Shown piece after piece: positions 41,167 through 52,415 of a stretch of 64,000 nucleotides of DNA. The translations under genes and the position numbers were made by a program. The DNA is taken from NCBI RefSeq assembly GCF_026212465.1, contig NC_080057.1, positions 13,025,739 to 13,089,738 on the forward strand. Direction: 5' to 3'. Numbering within the stretch: position 1 is the stretch's first letter; each line of letters starts with the position of its first letter. The notes beneath the pieces were generated by a model. That model was not told where the DNA came from, ran no database searches, and was given only the letters and a program-made list of their open reading frames with translations. The DNA is from Amaranthus tricolor. Taxonomy: Eukaryota > Streptophyta > Magnoliopsida > Caryophyllales > Amaranthaceae.

Positions 41167-43898
41167 AATAATGTATGCAATTCAACACCATGCCTACAAA
41201 TGGTTCATGTTTATATGAATTCATCCTTTTTTTTTTTCTTTCTCTTTCTCGATGTGTTAATCCATAACACATTCCTGCTTCTGCAGAAGCAAGGTTCTGT
41301 TCCTGTAATGTAGTTTCTGTTAGGCTTAAAGATGAGTTTTCATAGGCCTGTTTTTCTGTGAATCTTGTACGTTGGCCTGATGATATGATTCGGTTATTCA
41401 GAGCGATTCTAGTAAGTTGTAACGAAGTTTTTTCGTGTAATTATCATCTGTTCTTGTGAAAACTAATGTATATCGGAAAGCTCCTATGAACAGCAGTGTT
41501 AGATTGTCTCTCAGATTACTTTCTGTTCAGAAAGTTATTATAGTAAGTAATCATGTCTTACAATACTATGCATATCTTAAACATGTTAATCATACATATA
41601 ATCACATATCCAAATTTAACTTGCAAGTTGAACTTGATTGTGATTGTTTTAAATACACATCTGAACTGTGGTAATAGACAAATAGTCAATTGAGATTTTG
41701 GGGCCCACAACAGAAAATTACTCCTACTTTGTGATTCAACTACATTTGAAAATTTTACAATACAACAAAAGTGAAGTAACCTTCCATTTTTCTTATCATG
41801 AGTTATGACTTTGGCTTCTTTAGTTTTCTAGACAAAAGAAAAGCTTATAATTTTGAAAAGATCTTGAAAATTAATTTTTTTTGTGTTTATCGCCAAATTT
41901 TCCATCGTAAATTATAAAATTGGAACCATCATACTCTTTTCTTATACAAAATACATTTTGGACGTATTCTTTCATTTCCTTTCGCTTGCACAAAGTAAAG
42001 CATTTGAAATATGATGACGCTTCATGGGACCCACTACAATTTGGCAACGACTCAATGCCATTTCTGATCAATTTGGAATTTTTTTTGCTTGCACTGAGTT
42101 GGTGCTTTACTATCAACGTCTATGCACCTATTCTGGCTTTTATGTCATTTTATGACTTAAAACTTTTTCTAAACTTTCTTCAACACGATAAATTCCACCT
42201 AGTCAAGTAATGTTCAAAAGTAAGTGATGCCTTAAGTTCGGGTCATAAGACTGAAAAAGCACCACACAGAAAAATATACCATTTCAACTATATTTTATTA
42301 CCTTAATGTCATTCAGTTGCTCCTATCTTGGTGTTACTTGAGATTCACATGCATGAAACCTAATGCTTATGTTTTCGATTGAACTTAAATCGCAAACATT
42401 ATTTGAAACTCAAATGTATATAATTGAACTAGACATTATACTATAGTCAATTATAATTCTAAACAAAAAAAACTTTAAATCTTTGCTCCAGCCTCCATCC
42501 ATAAAGAACAATTAGCTGTAAAACTAAGACCACATCAACGTAGTTAACAGCACACTAAACATCAGATGTACTGATGAACTATACTAGTATAAATAAGAAA
42601 GTACTAAACGAACAAAATATCTAGCTAGGATCGTATTTATATGTGTTTGAAGAACAAAATATAAAACTATAAGGAATTACAATGGAAGTTTAGTGAGGAA
42701 GAAAGGAGCTAATGGAGGGAATAAACTAAGCCATAGGTGAGCTATACAAATGAGACTTGGCATACTAACAAAAGACCTAGGACTAGTGTACTTATAGGGA
42801 AAAATATGGCAATGAGCTAACAAGTAAATAGGGCATCGACACAAATGACAATTCGAGGCAGAATGTTGCTGGACCCCTGTGCTCGTTCGAGCTAATTCGC
42901 GCTCATTCTACCACAGGTGCTGTTGTTTCTACTCCTTTGTGCAACGTAAACCATAGTCCCCAATGCTCTGTTTTTCCGTCCTACACATGTCCTATGTCTG
43001 ATAGAATCATTGCTTTCAAAGGTTATGCCTTGCTCACCAAGGCTCTAAGCCAACCAATGAGTACAAGGGGTAAGTGTACTATGTTGATTCTCTGTCATCT
43101 AGTCTCAAAGTAGTAATTGGTCCTTTCTTACCACACTAACATAATAAATTCATTTACTTTATTAGGTCCTAGTTACTTGGTGAACACAAGTCACCCAACT
43201 TAACTTGTGTTCTCCAAGTCACAAAAGATCAGCTTCGAGAAACATCCATAAACACCCGCAAATATCTCTAGCTAGACTCTAACATACTCAACAAACAAAA
43301 TATACATGTGCACAAAAAAAACAAGGCATATGCACTAGAATGTCCTCTAAGAGCTTAGAAAGAGTATGATTATTTACCAACCAAGTCCATACAATCCATG
43401 AACTTGTTGGGCGACATTGGAATTACACTCAAGTTATAATTACTTGAAGTTTCATCATCATCAACATGCTTCCTTGAAGTAGAGGATTCACAAACATAAC
43501 TAATCAAGGTTGGACCAAGTAGTTTGTACAAGCCATCATTATCAACCCTTCCAAACCTTCAAAGCTCCATCTTCACCAATGCACCTAACCTTCTTTATCC
43601 AAAGTACCAAGGGAAATCAAAAACGCTGCTAGTACCTAATAGGTTAAACGATTGGGTATAGTTTGTGTATAGCATTGTGCTTTTGAGCAAAATTAATTCT
43701 GTCCAGTCCAAACAACTAAGATTAGATAAATGCTTGAGGAATATTTTTTAGTATCTTTTCTATGGTATCATGCTTTCGAAGACTTTAAATCGACAAACTT
43801 TTTCTGGTGTTCGCATTAAAGTCATCGAACTCTTGAAGAAAGCTTAACAACTATTTCCAAATCCGTTAGGCATTAACTATCTAGAAGCACAACAAGAA
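41167..43898. other. Intergenic region downstream of the receptor kinase
   Basis: It begins with the likely 3' untranslated region of the kinase gene, including a T/C-rich tract at 41228-41250. The short open frames here (for example near 41456 and 41920) have no recognisable domain. From about 42840 to 43870 the base composition is more even and the sequence looks like degraded repeat DNA, but I could not match it to a family. Confidence 0.45.
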
Positions 43899-43945
43899 TG
43901 TAACACCCCGTCCCATAATTATTAGTAATTACAAATAATCGTGGT
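43899..43945 (-). repeat. Terminal stub of the 3' LTR of element 2A
   Basis: TGTAACACCCCGTCCCATAA at 43899 is the reverse complement of an LTR 3' end and resembles the end of the neighbouring LTRs (compare 58391-58425). Only about 45 bp are present before the sequence turns into the short stretch that follows the primer-binding site. The rest of the internal region and the 3' LTR are missing. Confidence 0.6.
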
Positions 43946-43981
43946 GGGCCCATAACCCACAGGTCTCAAGATCAAAACCTG

Positions 43982-43993
43982 GCTCTGATACCA
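43982..43993 (-). other. Primer-binding site (initiator tRNA-Met) of element 2A
   Basis: GCTCTGATACCA on the plus strand is TGGTATCAGAGC on the minus strand. That is the standard plant LTR-retrotransposon site complementary to the 3' end of initiator tRNA-Met. It lies 2 bases inside the LTR end, which gives element 2A a minus-strand orientation. Confidence 0.9.
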
Positions 43994-43995
43994 AC

Positions 43996-44857
43996 CGTAA
44001 CACCACGTCCAATAATTATCTGTAATTACTGATGCGAAGCACACTGCGGGACAATGCATTACGTTGACACAGAAGTAAAGGCGGGAAAAGGGAGTAAAAT
44101 ATTATAAACTAATCAACATTATAAACATATGGCTAAACAATGGACCTAGGACTAAAAGGTTTAACTCTAAAAAGAAAACGTGAGGCAGAACAACCTTAGA
44201 TAGGTAAGTAAAATGAGGACTATTTAAAAAAAAACTTTTTCTACTAGTTCAAAACATATGCGACACTAAATTTAAACTTCAGAGGCAAGGCTCTAAGCTC
44301 ACAAAATGTTGCCCCTACGCCCGATTGACAGAAATATAAGTATATCATTCACAATCTTCACCTGAAAAATATTAACAACAGTCCACAGTCAGTGGGGAGT
44401 AACTAGCAGTCCTTCTAAGGTAATATCTAGCATATAACGTAGAAGTACATTTGTGTTCATAGAATACTACATCAATAATTCAACACATAAATTCATTTTT
44501 ATCTTTATAACTGTAAACATGCGTTGCATAACAGTATCCAATGTAATCATATGCAAGCATAACAGTATAAGCTGTAAAATCACACATTAATTATAGCAGA
44601 GGAATAGACACCAGTACTACACGCAGTAATACTTTTCAAGCTTTGCCAAGATTACAATCCCTCAGTTAGCGCACTAACAGTGTCTAAGAATAACCAAACT
44701 CCCACTATTAACATTCCATACCGAATGCAATAATCGAACGACGACAACCACCTGAGGATATGGTACTCCATACCGAGTACACTAACACAGTCCATACCGA
44801 GTGTGTGGGGCCCTATAATATCACCATTCCATACCGAATGGTGGTGGCATTTGTCTC
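43996..44857 (-). repeat. LTR of element 2A, 3' part (split by element 1)
   Basis: This stretch is homologous, in inverted orientation, to 57555-58425. It ends at GTCTC (44853-44857), where element 1 is inserted, and continues at 55658. It contains the four-hairpin cluster described separately. The LTR end next to the primer-binding site reads CGTAACACC instead of TGTAACACC. Confidence 0.9.
44711..44842 (-). other. RGTATG-hexaloop hairpin cluster in the 2A LTR
   Basis: Read on the minus strand, four hairpins carry the loop GGTATG. Their stems are ACCATTC/GAATGGT (44823-44842), ACACACTC/GACTGTGT with one mismatch (44785-44806), GTACTC/GAGTAC (44763-44780) and GCATTC/GAATGT (44711-44728). The stems differ in sequence but stay complementary. 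The 2B LTR has the same set at 57569-57700. Confidence 0.75.
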
Positions 44858-47038
44858 TGTAACAACTCGGAATAACTCGGATCGTACGAAAAGAGAAGAT
44901 GACCTTTTAAAAACAAGTGTATATCGTCCGAGTCAAACCAGGATGTTAGAAGGCAGTTAAAAACGGATTTGAAATTAAGGGAAGCTTGCGGATCGAGTTT
45001 TATTAGTGTTATTATGAACTACTAGATATAAGAAATTCTTAGCAGCGGATAAGAACGAAAAATTAAATCAACTTATTACAACTTGAGAACAAAATCGCCT
45101 CATAAAACCAAATATTCTTTAAACTTTATTAGAAGTTCTTATCAAGACTTCTGTATCCTAACGGTTTATTTCTCCAAGGGACAATCCTCACTCCCCAGAC
45201 CTGCAACTTAGCTTACTGCTAGTCATTGCCCAGATAGAAAACAACATCATCGCAGGGTCGTTAAGACCAAAAGTACACGTCAGCAATCGTCGCATATCAA
45301 ATAAATAATAACACAAGAGTAAGTTTTAATTTAATAGCTGACAATTCACAGAACTGTACGCTTCGATCATGCTAATTAAGAATAATTGTTTTCATGTAAA
45401 GATTAGTCAGCCATACTCCTGTACTATCCAGCCATACTGCCGGTACACTCCAATCTCCATAAGTGAGACAATACATTAGGGGGAGCTAACCCATAAGCAA
45501 GTCTCTACCATAGACACTCGCCTTACTTCGGTGCCTATGGTTAAGTATGCATACCCCCGCGGTGGCTCATAATGCCCTCATATACCGCGAGTAATCCTTT
45601 TCCACCAATTGACGTCATACTACGTCCACTTTAAAGTTAGTGAGGTCATACTACCTCTGCTTATCAAAACAATGTATAAAAATTATTTATTCGAAAGATA
45701 ACATTATCCATACTATATATCCATGCCTTACTTTTGTATACCATTATTATATGATACATCGGACTAATGCGAACCAGGCTGCGTGTACATACCTTAAGCA
45801 AGATAACCAATTCACAAGCGTTTTAATCAATTCCCGGTCACGAATCGACTTCCTACAAGGTTCAATCGTATTCGGGAAATAAGCACACATACACATTTTC
45901 CTCAAATCATCCATAACACACATATACAATTACACCCACACCTAGAATACCACACACATCATGAACATCCATCACATACTATAACATGGTAAACACACAA
46001 AACAGGACAACATACATAATCTGTCCAGAAACACAACTTAAAACTGTCAAACTGAAAATCCGACTTCACCGTTGCGTCCGGAAGGCATCAAAACCCCCGG
46101 GTACCAATTTCCATAATTTATAACATAGTATAAGTATTTTTAACCTAATTTCAAAGCCAAAAAGTGTCCCAAAAACAGATTTTTTTAACATTTTTCTAAC
46201 CCTACGGGATTCACCAAAATTTCATCAACAAATGAATTTCAAATGGTACATTGCCTATTAAATATCAATGACCAAATTTATATAATTCTTATGAACTATC
46301 TTTGAGATTAAATTCTTTGTTCAACAATAATTTCTTTAACCATACACATTTTTTTTTACATGAACATTCTTTTTTATATATAAATTTCAAAATCACCCAT
46401 CACATAAACCAATCCTATTCTTCACATATATGCATATCTAAAAACTCTAAAAAGAAACATTTTTCATCAATTTAGATAGAAAAATACATCCCAAAATCAT
46501 ACATGAAATTTTAAATTCTTAAATTAAACATGAATTATAAGATAAAACATATAATAATCATAGAATTTTAAATTAAAACTTAAGAATCAACATAGATTAA
46601 GAATTACACTTACAATTGTAAAGGAAAACACCTAATGATCAAATGTAATGGAGTTAGGAATGTGGATTAGGAGGAATTTTGAAAGGATATGTTTTTTTTT
46701 GTCCTTGGAAACTTTAGAAATGAAAGGATGTCAAAATGAAAATGATTAAGGAATTAAGAAGGGTTAATTATATGGGATTAATGCCTTGATCCTTCATTAC
46801 CCTGAGGGAGTTACAAGCTACACCAAGAGTCCCTCCTATTTTTTTTTTTTTTTTTTTTTTGAAAAGAAAAGATGGGTTAAGGAAAAGTTTGGGCTCAAAT
46901 AATTCTAATTGCCAAAAAGGATTGCAAATCTCATGACCAAGCCCAATAATAAATAAAATATATATATAGAAATAATATTACTAGTGAATTATTAAATATA
47001 TCGGGAAGAAAATATCGGGAAAATATCTGGGTGTTACA
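44858..47038 (-). repeat. 3' LTR of element 1
   Basis: On the plus strand it runs from TGTAACAACTCGG to GGGTGTTACA, 2181 bp. It matches 53489-55652 with about 1% substitutions and a few indels, including 15 extra bases near 47003-47020 relative to the other LTR. It contains a T-run at about 46839-46860 and clustered hairpins at 45408-45657. Confidence 0.95.
45408..45657 (-). other. RGTATG-hexaloop hairpin cluster in the 3' LTR of element 1
   Basis: Read on the minus strand, hairpins with loop AGTATG have stems GAGGT/ACCTC (45642-45657), GACGT/ACGTC (45611-45626) and CCGGC/GCTGG with a G-U pair (near 45429-45444). CAG/CTG with one damaged inner pair lies at 45408-45421. Longer inverted repeats lie between them: CCATAG/CTATGG (45508-45540) and CGCGGT/ACCGCG (45558-45589). 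Confidence 0.7.
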
Positions 47039-47040
47039 GA

Positions 47041-47052
47041 CTACCCCCCTTA
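47041..47052 (-). other. Polypurine tract of element 1
   Basis: CTACCCCCCTTA on the plus strand is a purine run (AAGGGGGG) on the minus strand. It lies directly upstream of the 3' LTR and is the expected primer site for plus-strand DNA synthesis. Confidence 0.85.
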
Positions 47053-47172
47053 AAAAGGTTTTGACCCCAAAACCACACTTATCATAACACATAACCACAA
47101 AACAAGTAAAACGAACTTAATCACTATACACACATACACAAATCAACCCAAAACATAAATCGCGCGAAAATC

Positions 47173-47780
47173 CTATCGCCTTCTACCACCCTTAACGAAG
47201 TTACGTCCCCGTAACTTACTAACCCGAGAGAAAAGGTGAGGACACTGCTCTCGCATGGAGTCTTCCGTCTCCCAGGTTGCCTCTTGTGAGCGGTGATTGG
47301 ACCGTAATACTTTAACCATGGTGATATCCCTCCGACGAGTACTACGGACCTTCTTATCCAATATCCGGACAGGCTGTTCCTCATAGGTTAGGCTCTCATC
47401 AAGTTCTAATGGCTCTGGATCTAATACATGAGAAGAGACTGCGACGTAACTCTTCCACTGAGAAATGTGAAAAACGTCGTGCACCTTACCCAGAGCATTA
47501 GGCAATGCTAACCAATAGGCTAACTTCCCTACTTTCTCAACAATGTCATAAGGACCTATGAAACATGGGCTTAACATTCCACGAGCACCAAAGCGAACTA
47601 CTCCTTTCATTGAAGACACACGAAGTAGATACTTGTCACCCGCTTCAAATTCATCAGGCCGACGTCGGAGATCGGCGTACGACTTTTGTCTATCTTGGGC
47701 TGCTTTCATTTTCTCGCGAATTAACTTTACTTGTTCAGTCATCTGAACAAGCATTTCAGGTCCTAAGGTGACAGATTCAA
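47173..47780 (-). pseudogene. Element 1 pol: integrase C-terminus with GPY motif and chromodomain-like tail
   Basis: The open part (47173-47754) gives 193 residues. An integrase C-terminal region carries IGPYDI at residues 67-72, the GPY/F module of chromoviral integrases. A stretch with VKVLRSNHRSQEATW (147-161) and a following acidic helix resembles the tail of chromodomains found in Tekay-type elements. In the family this tail directs integration to particular chromatin. It is cut off from the integrase core by a one-base frameshift at about 47775-47785. The stop at 47173-47175 looks natural because the polypurine tract follows about 120 bp further on. Confidence 0.88.
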
Positions 47781-48872
47781 TAAATCATCCCAGCATACAG
47801 GACTATGGCACTTACGACCATAAAGTGCTTCAAACGGAGCCATTTGAATCGTAGCTTGGTGACTGTTATTATAAGAGAACTCTACCAGATCCAAATGTTC
47901 ATCCTATGAACCTTGCCATTCTATGGCTATCGCTCTCAACATGTCCTCCAGTATTTGATTGACGCGTTCCGTCTGACCATCGGTCATTGGGTGGAAGGAC
48001 GTACTATGAAGAAGAGTGGTTCCCAAAGCCTGCTGTAATGATTTCCAAAAATGTGACAAGTATCGAGTATCACGATCGGAGACAATAGTACGAGGTATTC
48101 CGTGATATCGAACAACGTATCTAATATAGGCACGAGAAAGTTGTTCCATATCCCACTTACAGTTCATCGGAATAAACCTTGCAGACTTAGTAAGCCTATC
48201 CACAATAACCCAAAGAGTATCATTACCAGCCTTAGTTCGTGGCAAACCTAACACGAAATCCATAGATATGTCATCCCACTTCCATACCGGGACTTCTAGA
48301 GGTTGCAGTAACCCAGCTGGTCTTCGATGTTCACTCTTAACCTTTTGACACGTTAAACACTTGGAAACAAAATCTGCAATATTCTTTTTCATACCTGACC
48401 ACCACAACATGCATTTTAAATCTTGATACATCTTATCTCCACCAGGATGAACCGAGTATCTAGAATTATGAGCTTCGTTCAATAATTTTGCCTTCAAAGA
48501 GTCACACCCATCCGGTACACACCACCGTCCTTTAAAACGAAGACTACCATCCTCATGAATTTTAAAACCGTCAGCTCTCCCTTCACTGATCTACTCTCGA
48601 AGATTAATGAACTTGGGGTCTTCCAGTTGCTTAGCCATAATATCTTCGAAAAATGTAGGTTGAATGGACAATGCACTCAACTTGGCTTCCAACTCCCCTT
48701 CTTGGATTATCTCTAAGCTCATTCTCTCAAACTCCTTACACAATTCCTCAGAGGTTATTAATGCTGAGACTGAGTACCTCGATTTTCTGCTCAAAGCATC
48801 AGCGACCACATTCGCACGGCCTTCATGATAAGCAATCTCCAAGTCATAATCACTGATAAGTTCTAACCAACG
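47781..48872 (-). pseudogene. Element 1 pol: RNase H end, integrase zinc-binding and catalytic core
   Basis: The open part 47904-48497 gives 197 residues. It shows the HHCC zinc module (His10, His17, Cys47, Cys50) and the D,D35E catalytic triad (Asp80, Asp141, Glu177), all present. The upstream piece 48591-48842 carries the RNase H-integrase linker with ADALSRKS. Nonsense codons interrupt the frame at 48873-48875 (TGA), 48591-48593 (TAG) and 47904-47906 (TAG). The parts upstream and downstream of the first two stops are in the same frame, which shows they are point mutations in one polyprotein. Confidence 0.92.
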
Positions 48873-50162
48873 TCATTGGCGCAAATTCAACTCGGATTGA
48901 GTGAACAAAAATTGCAAACTTTTATGGTCCGTGAAGATTTTGCATTTGACACCATAGAGATAATAACGCCAGATTTTTAATGCAAAAACCACAGCCGCTA
49001 ATTCCAAGTCATGTGTTAGATGATTCACCTCATGAGTCTTCAGCTGACGCGAAGCATACGCCACTACTTTCCTATCTTGCATTAAAACACAACCTAATCC
49101 ATGTTTGGAAGCATCACTGTAGACGGAATATTCCAAAGATGGATCAGGTAAGGTCAACACTGGAGCTGTAGTTAACTTCTCCTTCAACAACTGAAATGCC
49201 TTCTCACACTCCTCGGTCCATTCGAACTTCTTCTCCTTCTTCATCAAGGATGTTAGCAGACGAGCGACACGAGAAAAATCCTTCACAAAACGACGATAAT
49301 ACCTTGCCAAACCCAAGAAACTTCGAATATTCGTAACATTTTGGGGTGCAGTCCAGTCTCGGACTGCTTTTATCTTTGTCGGATCAACAAAGATCCCTTC
49401 TTTAGAAACAAGGTGACCTAGAAAAGCCACCTGTTCTAACCAGAATTCGCACTTTGAAAACTTAGCATATAATTCATTTTCTCGAAGAATTTGCAAGACT
49501 ACTCTTAAATGTTCTTGATGCTCTTCACGACTCTTAGAATATACCAAGATATCATCAATAAACACCATTACACACTTATCAAGACATGCATTAAAAACTC
49601 TATTCATCAACCCCATAAATGCAGCAGGTGCATTGGTTAATCCAAAAGGCATTACAGTGAATTCAAAATGTCCATATCTGGTTCGGAAAGCTGACTTATT
49701 AATATCTTCCTTCTTAATGCGCAACTGGTGATACCCTGATCGTAAATCAATCTTAGGAAAGACTCCTGCCCCTTGCAACTGATCAAAAAGATCATCAATC
49801 CGTCGTAACGGATATTTATTCTTAATTGTGACTTTATTGAGTTCTCTATAATCAATACAGAGACGCATCGTTGCATCCTTTTTCCTCACAAATAATACCG
49901 GGGCTCCCCAGGGAGAGATGCTAGGTCTTATATAACCCTTTTTTAACAACTCCTCTAATTGCACCTTTAATTCTTCCATTTCCTTTGGAGCCATAAGATA
50001 AGGGGCTTTTGAAATTTGCCCTGTCCGAGGCACCAAATCGATTGAAAAGTCCACGTCCCTTCTTGGCGGCATACCAGGAAGTTCTTCTGGAAAAACATCC
50101 TTAAAATCACAGACCACCGGAATGTTCTCAAGTCGCACATCCCGCTCCTTCACCTTATACTA
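48873..50162 (-). pseudogene. Element 1 pol: reverse transcriptase and RNase H
   Basis: A 426-residue open stretch from 50153. The RT domain spans about residues 50-235, with LCIDYRELN near 98 and the catalytic FIDD at 198-201 (family motif F/YxDD). The connection holds [11 protein letters not shown]. RNase H follows, with YSDAS (Asp347), Glu384 and TDHKSL (Asp409). An in-frame TAG at 50160-50162 lies just before the first Met and a TGA at 48873-48875 ends it early. The domain itself has all expected catalytic residues, but as part of a polyprotein it cannot be made from this copy by normal translation. Confidence 0.95.
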
Positions 50163-50318
50163 CACAGAAACCACGGTTGCCCTTGCTTGATTAACTTCTT
50201 GACCTTCAATGACGATATGATTTTTACCTTTGGTCCTTGGGAAGCTTTCTATATTTAACTTTCTCTCCTCGGGGTCCGCGTTACAGATTGACCCTCACAA
50301 TCTATTAATGCTTTATAT

Positions 50319-50682
50319 CTACCCAACTAATTCATCCCAAGGATTACATCTAGACCTTCCATTTCCAAAGAAACAAATCACTCGAGATTTTGTCTTTCCT
50401 ATATTGACCGACACCCCACGAAATAATATATTACAATGAAAGGTCTCTCCGGAAGGAATAGCGACTGAGAAAGATGTTTTCTCGGGGTTTTCCAATCCTA
50501 AGTCTTTAATTCTAGACTTAGAAATAAACGAGTACGATGCACTAGAATCAAAAAGAACTTTAACAGACTTTGAATTGATGCAAAAAGTACCTGTGACCAC
50601 ATCGGACACTTGTGCTGCTTCCCTAGCGTTAATTGCTGATAGTCTGCCATTATTTTGAAAGACTGGGGTAGCGCCTTCTTGA
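50319..50682 (-). pseudogene. Element 1 pol: aspartic protease remnant
   Basis: The 96-residue open part contains VLFDSSASYSFIS. In this family the active site is D-S/T-G; here the Gly position is Ser, so the protease is probably inactive. It is in the same frame as the RT. In-frame stops follow at 50319-50321 and further downstream before the RT. Confidence 0.82.
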
Positions 50683-50699
50683 CTACCTCTTGTCCAGGA

Positions 50700-51894
50700 A
50701 GGTTCTCATTCCTAGCATTCCCTTGAGGTTGCTGAATTCCGAAATGATTTCTTTAAAACCTAAGATTTGAGACACCCCCAGGGTTTCTACCAAAACAAAC
50801 ACCGTTTTGATTTCCATTTCCCGTGTCATTGCCACTCCGACCATTACCGAAGCGTTGTTGTGGAATACCTCTATGATTCCCCCCTTGAGGTTCTTGTTGT
50901 CCCAATCGAGCATAACACCCATACATTCTATGACACGATTTACCACAGTATGAACAGTCCACTAATGCTCCCCGACAATCTCTCCCTGGATGATTTTTCT
51001 GGCATCTCTTACAGTTATAAATTCTTTCCTTTCCATTGCGGTCATTAAGTGGTTTCTGTACCTTGGCCGCAGATATCGAACCTCTCCCACCTTTACTTGA
51101 CTGTCCTGGCTAGTACACTTTTTCTTGATAACCCCATAGGTTTTGTGTTTCTTAAAGTGGTTTTGTGCATGATTACTCCTGCTCTCTGCATTCTGGAACA
51201 TAGGTTCCCTCCTTTTGTCTCCACTATGGGCCAAGTTCTCCTGCTCCTTCCTAATAACATTTCCTATCTGGGCTGCCCTCTTATATAACTGGTCTTAAGT
51301 ATCGTACCTATCGATCTCAATGTGTTTTTGAATCTCGTACGATAAACCCAATTCGAAGCGTTGCATTTTCTTTGTTTCAGTCGGGACGTCCTCAGGGCAA
51401 AACTTCAGAAATTCCGTAAATTTCTGATAATACGCATGCACTGTTAAATTCCCCATTTCAAACCTAGAAAACTCGTTTGACTTATCTGTCCTCACGTGAG
51501 GGGGGCAGAATTGATCCCTTAACACTCCCTTAAAACGTTCCCAGCTTAATTCACCATCAATCTCCACTATCAGCCTCGCCTTACTATGTGTCCACCAGTA
51601 GTCAGCATCTTCGACCAGATAAAATGCAGCCTGGTCGACCATAAATTCTGCGGGACATCGAACTACACTAAAGAGTTTGTCAAACTCTCGAAGCCAGTTT
51701 TCCAGCGCAGAAGGTTGTCCTTTCCCATCAGAAGTAGAGGGCTTACACTAGGCTATCCTCTTAGAAATTAATGAAGCCAGCTCTTCTATGGATTTATGTC
51801 TGGGGTTTCTTGCACCAGCTAGGGCTTTCACTAGGTTCCGAAGTACACGGTCAGAGTCACCTCTATTTCCGTTCTTTCTCAAGAATGGAGGCAT
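50700..51894 (-). pseudogene. Element 1 gag with retrotransposon gag domain and CCHC knuckles
   Basis: The frame starts at ATG 51894 (MPPFLRKNGN) and runs 48 codons to a TAG at 51748-51750. The same frame then continues with the gag-family signature (YWWTHSKARL, LRDQFCPP) to a TAA at 51295-51297. Further downstream the reading frame shifts near 51110, and two zinc knuckles appear: CKRCQKNHPGRDC around 51000 and CSYCGKSCHRMYGC around 50940. The second has C-X2-C-X4-H-X4-C spacing. Gag normally packages element RNA in cytoplasmic particles; this copy encodes only fragments. Confidence 0.9.
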
Positions 51895-52415
51895 GATGGA
51901 AGGTAAACAACATTTTAATAAATAAGGTATATATATAAATATTTAATTTCCATCATCGAGGTTAAACAAAACTTAGGCTAATATAACTTCTTAGAGATAA
52001 GGAGGTCTATCCTAATAGTTGGTAGAATTAAAAAGTTGAGCCTGTTAATCGGCTCCTAAGCTTCCGCCAAATAAAAAAAAACGAATTATGTTAATTAATT
52101 ATACTAATGCTCAATATTCACAAAATTTCAGTATCATAATATATCAAACTTTACAAATTCAGCTAATGAGAAGAGGTTATAAATAATTAAACAGAAAATC
52201 AAGATGATATTATAATTCAACCCGCATACTCTGCCATAACATATTATTAAATTCCAAAATACTTGGGTACAAAATCCCAAATAATCACCGTTCTTCGTAA
52301 CCATATTGTCAAAACAAAATAGAAGAAACTTCTCGACAGAATATCCGTACATCATTATTAGCGTGAAAATAGTCATATAAAATCATAAGCATAAATAGTA
52401 CAATCAAAAGCAAGA
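51895..52415 (-). other. Non-coding spacer between the leading ORF and gag of element 1
   Basis: About 520 AT-rich bases without a supported gene. A short open frame (52134-52376) has no family features. Confidence 0.5.

Noticed and set aside
39815..41272. Short frames overlapping the lectin receptor kinase on both strands
   Set aside because: They are out-of-frame or antisense shadows of a clear 663-residue gene.
41456..42210. Small frames downstream of the receptor kinase
   Set aside because: No domain, signal peptide or codon pattern supports them; they overlap on opposite strands in AT-rich DNA.
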